DNA of 64,000 bases from Punica granatum (taxonomy: Eukaryota; Streptophyta; Magnoliopsida; Myrtales; Lythraceae), in assembly GCF_007655135.1 (NCBI RefSeq), contig NC_045131.1, positions 7,316,001 to 7,380,000 on the forward strand, in the 5' to 3' direction. Position numbers and translations under genes: made by a program. The notes beneath the pieces were generated by a model. It had not been told where the DNA came from, searched no databases, and saw only the letters and a program-made list of their open reading frames with translations. Within the stretch, counting starts at the first letter, position 1. Every line of letters begins with the position of its first letter. This document shows, in pieces, positions 60,862 to 64,000 of this stretch.

Positions 60862-63125
60862 TCAGCGTCCCGTTTTCGCACGTTTCATTCCACTTGAATT
60901 GAAGGGAGAGACACTGCCGCTGGGCCCCGGGCTTTCTTCCCTGTAATTAGAGTTCAGCATCGCGAGCTCACGCAACTGTTGCCTCTTGATGTAATCCTGT
61001 GACTCGTCCTGCATGTGAGTATTGTGAAGATTTCATTAGCCTACAGACATATGTACTGCAGTAATGACTAAACTGATCTCTGAAAATTTATTCAAGAGAT
61101 GTTAAAGCAGAAACTCATAAACATATTGAAGTCAATGGACTGTGTTTGGTTCTGGAAAGTTGTTTCTGTTCTCTTGATGATCCATGAAAACAATAGCTTA
61201 GCATTCGCTGTGGGTGCGAGCACGAGCTACCCCTATCAGTTCGATTCGAAGTAGACAAGCAAAATAAAGCATCAAGTACGGAAGAACAAGCAAAATGGAG
61301 AAAACTAAATTTATCTGCTAACAGTGACAGGGTTATTCACCAAAAAAAAAAAATGAAAAAAAGAAAGAAGCAGTGCAGGGTTATAAAAGGAGACAATAAG
61401 GAGTGCAATACCACTGGTTTGAGAAGTTCCTCGATTATTTCCTGGGCTTGTCTGAGTCTAATGTCGACTATATTGGCAGGTAAATCGGCCTCGATTAAGA
61501 TGTGCAGTGGCTCATTAAGATGCTCATATCCTGGTCTTCCCCTGAGCTTCTCTTCCTAGAACATTTAAAACACAGGTTACAATATTAAGTTGACAAGAAT
61601 ACATAAAACTATCACAACTTCATTTAATTAAATTTTCGACCTTGAAGGATAAAATAGTATGTTTAAGTTACCTTATCAGGGTCCTTTATAGAACCCTTCC
61701 CTCTAATGTACACACGGCAACCTGTTGTAGCTTCCACCCGTTTAAGTGAATTGCCTCTTGGACCCAAAAGTCGCCCAACAAAATTAAACTGAAGCGACAG
61801 TCAGACGTAAATGCCTCAGTACATCTCAAAAGGAGAAGGAAAAAAGTAATGCTTGTCAAAGTTTCTGAATTGAAAGGGCTACAGCGAACTTACATTTGGA
61901 TAAGTATCTACAGGGATTTCCAAGCGCAGGATCCTCTTTACCGTGAATGAGCTAGGACTGGCAGGCGCCCCTTGCCAGTCCATGGTCATTCCAGGGGGAC
62001 CACTTAACCTCTGTCAAGCAATTTTGACAGTGTCAAAAATTTTATATGATGGAATCTCAACATGGTGTTTGAAGCTTACATAAGAGCAATGCCCTGTTGC
62101 AATACATTGATACAACTATATAATACTTCCAGGGAAAATCAAAATGAGCTGAAATTCCTATGGTGGACATGGTCATTCAGCTTTAGTTTGGTAGATTGCT
62201 CCCGTTCGGTTTTGTAATTTGATGTCATCAATTGCATGTCCTGCTCCTAAAAGGCTAGAACATATAGCATGCCAATAACTAAGTTGGCACTCCTAAGATT
62301 AAGTGTCCATATTAGGTTTTCACAAATATCTTCCTTAGTCACTTTAGGGAGTGAAAATACAGATGGCACATAAGTTCCCAAAGAAGCAGCTTCCTAGCAA
62401 ATTTTATTTGTAATAAATCTAATCAGACTTTTCGGCTGAGTTTTGAGACATGGAGAGAGTGTCCACCCTCTGCCATGTTTTCTACATGACATGCTTTTGA
62501 TTGCCCCCAAAATAAAATACCACAAAGCAGAAGAAAAATTAGAACAACGATAGAACTTCATGCTGGACAATATGTTTAGAGAAAAACAAATGTAGAGGAC
62601 AAAATCATAGGGCATCTTAGGCAACAACAAAAGCTACTCTTAGAATACTAAACAAAGAATGAGATGATTTATTGTTTCCCTGAAGTAGTAGGAATATCAT
62701 AAAGTCAAAGGTGCCAAAGCCAGCATATTTCTATTATAAGCGATTCCACACAAAAAATGCAATCATACTACAATAACATATGTAACTTAATAGAATCAAA
62801 TGTAAAGATGAAAGTATTGCCAGCTTCTACACAGATAAGCACATCCAAATGGGAAAAGAAAAACCAACAGAGTGAACATGGTTGAAAGTTGAAACTTCCA
62901 CCAGCCATACATACGTCTGATAAGTAAAATGAAGTGCCAAAAGAATAGGTTCGGTTCATCTATACAAGTGTACCTCTTGAGGAAGACCATTCCAGCCACC
63001 TAATCCTGGAGCAGATACATTTGACATAAGATTCGAAGAAGCCATGGGACTAGGGCTTCTGTATCTCAGTCTGTCAAAATCATTAAAGCCTTGGTTTGAT
63101 AACATCCCAGAAACCCGCAATATCT
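60862..63125 (-). CDS. STAR/KH domain RNA-binding protein (quaking-like/SPIN1 type), 5' end outside window
   Basis: Five exons on the minus strand: 63125-62974, 62010-61894, 61788-61672, 61555-61412, 61008-60862. Together they encode the last 225 residues or so, in frame, ending MKRAKTGR and a stop. The first exon here starts in phase after a G from a missing upstream exon ([16 protein letters not shown]). The KH domain begins near [15 protein letters not shown] and continues with [20 protein letters not shown] (GxxG-type loop GPRG), [14 protein letters not shown] and the STAR C-terminal flank [20 protein letters not shown]. Plant members bind RNA in the nucleus; rice SPIN1 affects flowering. 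The QUA1 part lies beyond the right edge. 63126-64000 is taken as intron, since no QUA1-like exon was found there. Confidence 0.93.
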
Positions 63126-64000
63126 CTGCAGTGAATTAACATTCAGTAAATAGTCTTCGAACTCTCATGCATTGATAACAGTGAAAAAAAGGAGCAGAAA
63201 CATGAAAAACTTCTCCAGAGGAATTAAATGACATGAAGCGTGCTGAAGAATGGTCAGTTGCCTATCATTAAGAAATGAAGAAAAGAAACAAGTGAGATTT
63301 CAAAAGAGTATAGATGTTTCTCCTATTCGTTTTTATGGGAATCCTCGGGTATGAAGAGAAGCAACATTTCTTGACAGCCTTATTTCCCAAGGTCGGGAGA
63401 GAAGCGCAGGTGATTGCTTCTCCGAACTGCGAGATAAGAACTTCCTCTGAGTAAATTAACATCGAGCATACTTCACATATATAAATGAACTTGAGATTAT
63501 TCACTAAAACAGCCTTCTCCAAATCGAAAATGGTGAGAGCTGCATAACCCAGAGAATCAGATCTTCAGCAAAGAAGCTTCTGGGTTTCAGGACAGAAACC
63601 ATAGTTCTTCCTGTTCTAAACTCCTGTTCGCAGAGTGTCTGGTAGGGTATGGTACTTTGAGACTCCATCATAAATTGGATATCCAATCAAATATGCCTGA
63701 AACTACATTTTTTTTTTCCCTCACGGATGCAATGCAACCGCTGATATCTTAGTCTTGATCGATATCGTACTTCTGCTCCTCCATCATATCTGACTCAAAA
63801 TCCTCCCCATTACAGATACAGAATCACGAAACTAGTACCAATCACACTTGCATCACGCTACTTATCCAAGGGCACCGCCCTCTTCTCCTCATATTCAACT
63901 AATTATCCAATAACATTCTTTCTGAACAAGCACCAAAATACTCTTTTTAAATGGCGCCAGAGACAGAACCTTTAATGCAAAAGTATTGCCCAAATCAAAG

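Noticed and set aside
63268..63522. Minus-strand frame of 84 codons that might be the missing first KH exon
   Set aside because: The translation does not resemble the QUA1 region (no LLAE or GPFMQVLP-like wording). Regarded as intron.
1..64000. CRISPR arrays, bacterial operons, organelle DNA
   Set aside because: No regularly spaced identical repeats, no polycistronic layout, and introns throughout. No stretch resembles plastid or mitochondrial genes.

Overview
The window is nuclear DNA from a flowering plant, almost certainly a eudicot. The genes have many GT-AG introns, the intergenic DNA is AT-rich and full of transposon debris, and the proteins are plant families (PIN-LIKES, CYP714, DUF1191, CML42/43, STAR/KH). 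I cannot name the species; a rosid is likely.

Layout: (1) 1-4.6 kb is a nest of mobile elements: a LINE remnant, a large imperfect palindrome, a hAT-type element inserted in one palindrome arm, and a second LINE inside the hAT element. (2) 5.4-6.2 kb holds an intronless CML42/43-like calcium sensor gene. (3) 6.3-22.5 kb is gene-poor. It holds a 193-bp hAT MITE, a 1.18-kb long-TIR element with 9-bp target duplications and a small internal ORF, a 0.69-kb tandem duplication, a second copy of the hAT family, a Tourist-like MITE and scattered SINE-like pieces. (4) 22.6-31.5 kb holds two convergent genes: a PILS6-type auxin carrier (+, 10 coding exons) and a membrane RING E3 ligase of the RNFT type (-, 8 coding exons). 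(5) 35-37.2 kb holds a DUF1191 type I membrane protein. (6) 37.3-47.3 kb is mostly repeats, including a complete SINE with 14-bp target duplications and a hAT-like element. (7) 47.3-59.8 kb is a tandem segmental duplication carrying two CYP714 cytochrome P450 genes. The first is intact (518 aa). The second has a +1 frameshift and has lost the stretch that holds the TATA box in the first, so it looks like a recent pseudogene. Both units carry pieces of a copia retrotransposon, and the duplication breakpoints fall in that element and in a MITE. (8) 60.9 kb to the right edge holds a STAR/KH RNA-binding protein gene (-), whose first exon lies beyond the window.

The genes do not form a pathway cluster. 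By family, several touch hormone or signal handling: PILS6 in auxin storage at the ER, CYP714 in gibberellin or related diterpenoid oxidation, CML42/43 in calcium signalling. I saw no wholly new type of system. The most informative structures are the triple-nested transposon complex with its preserved empty site, the dated history of the P450 duplication, and the 1.18-kb long-TIR element that may carry captured sequence. Exon coordinates were worked out by hand from splice consensus, reading-frame continuity and family memory; no alignment was run.
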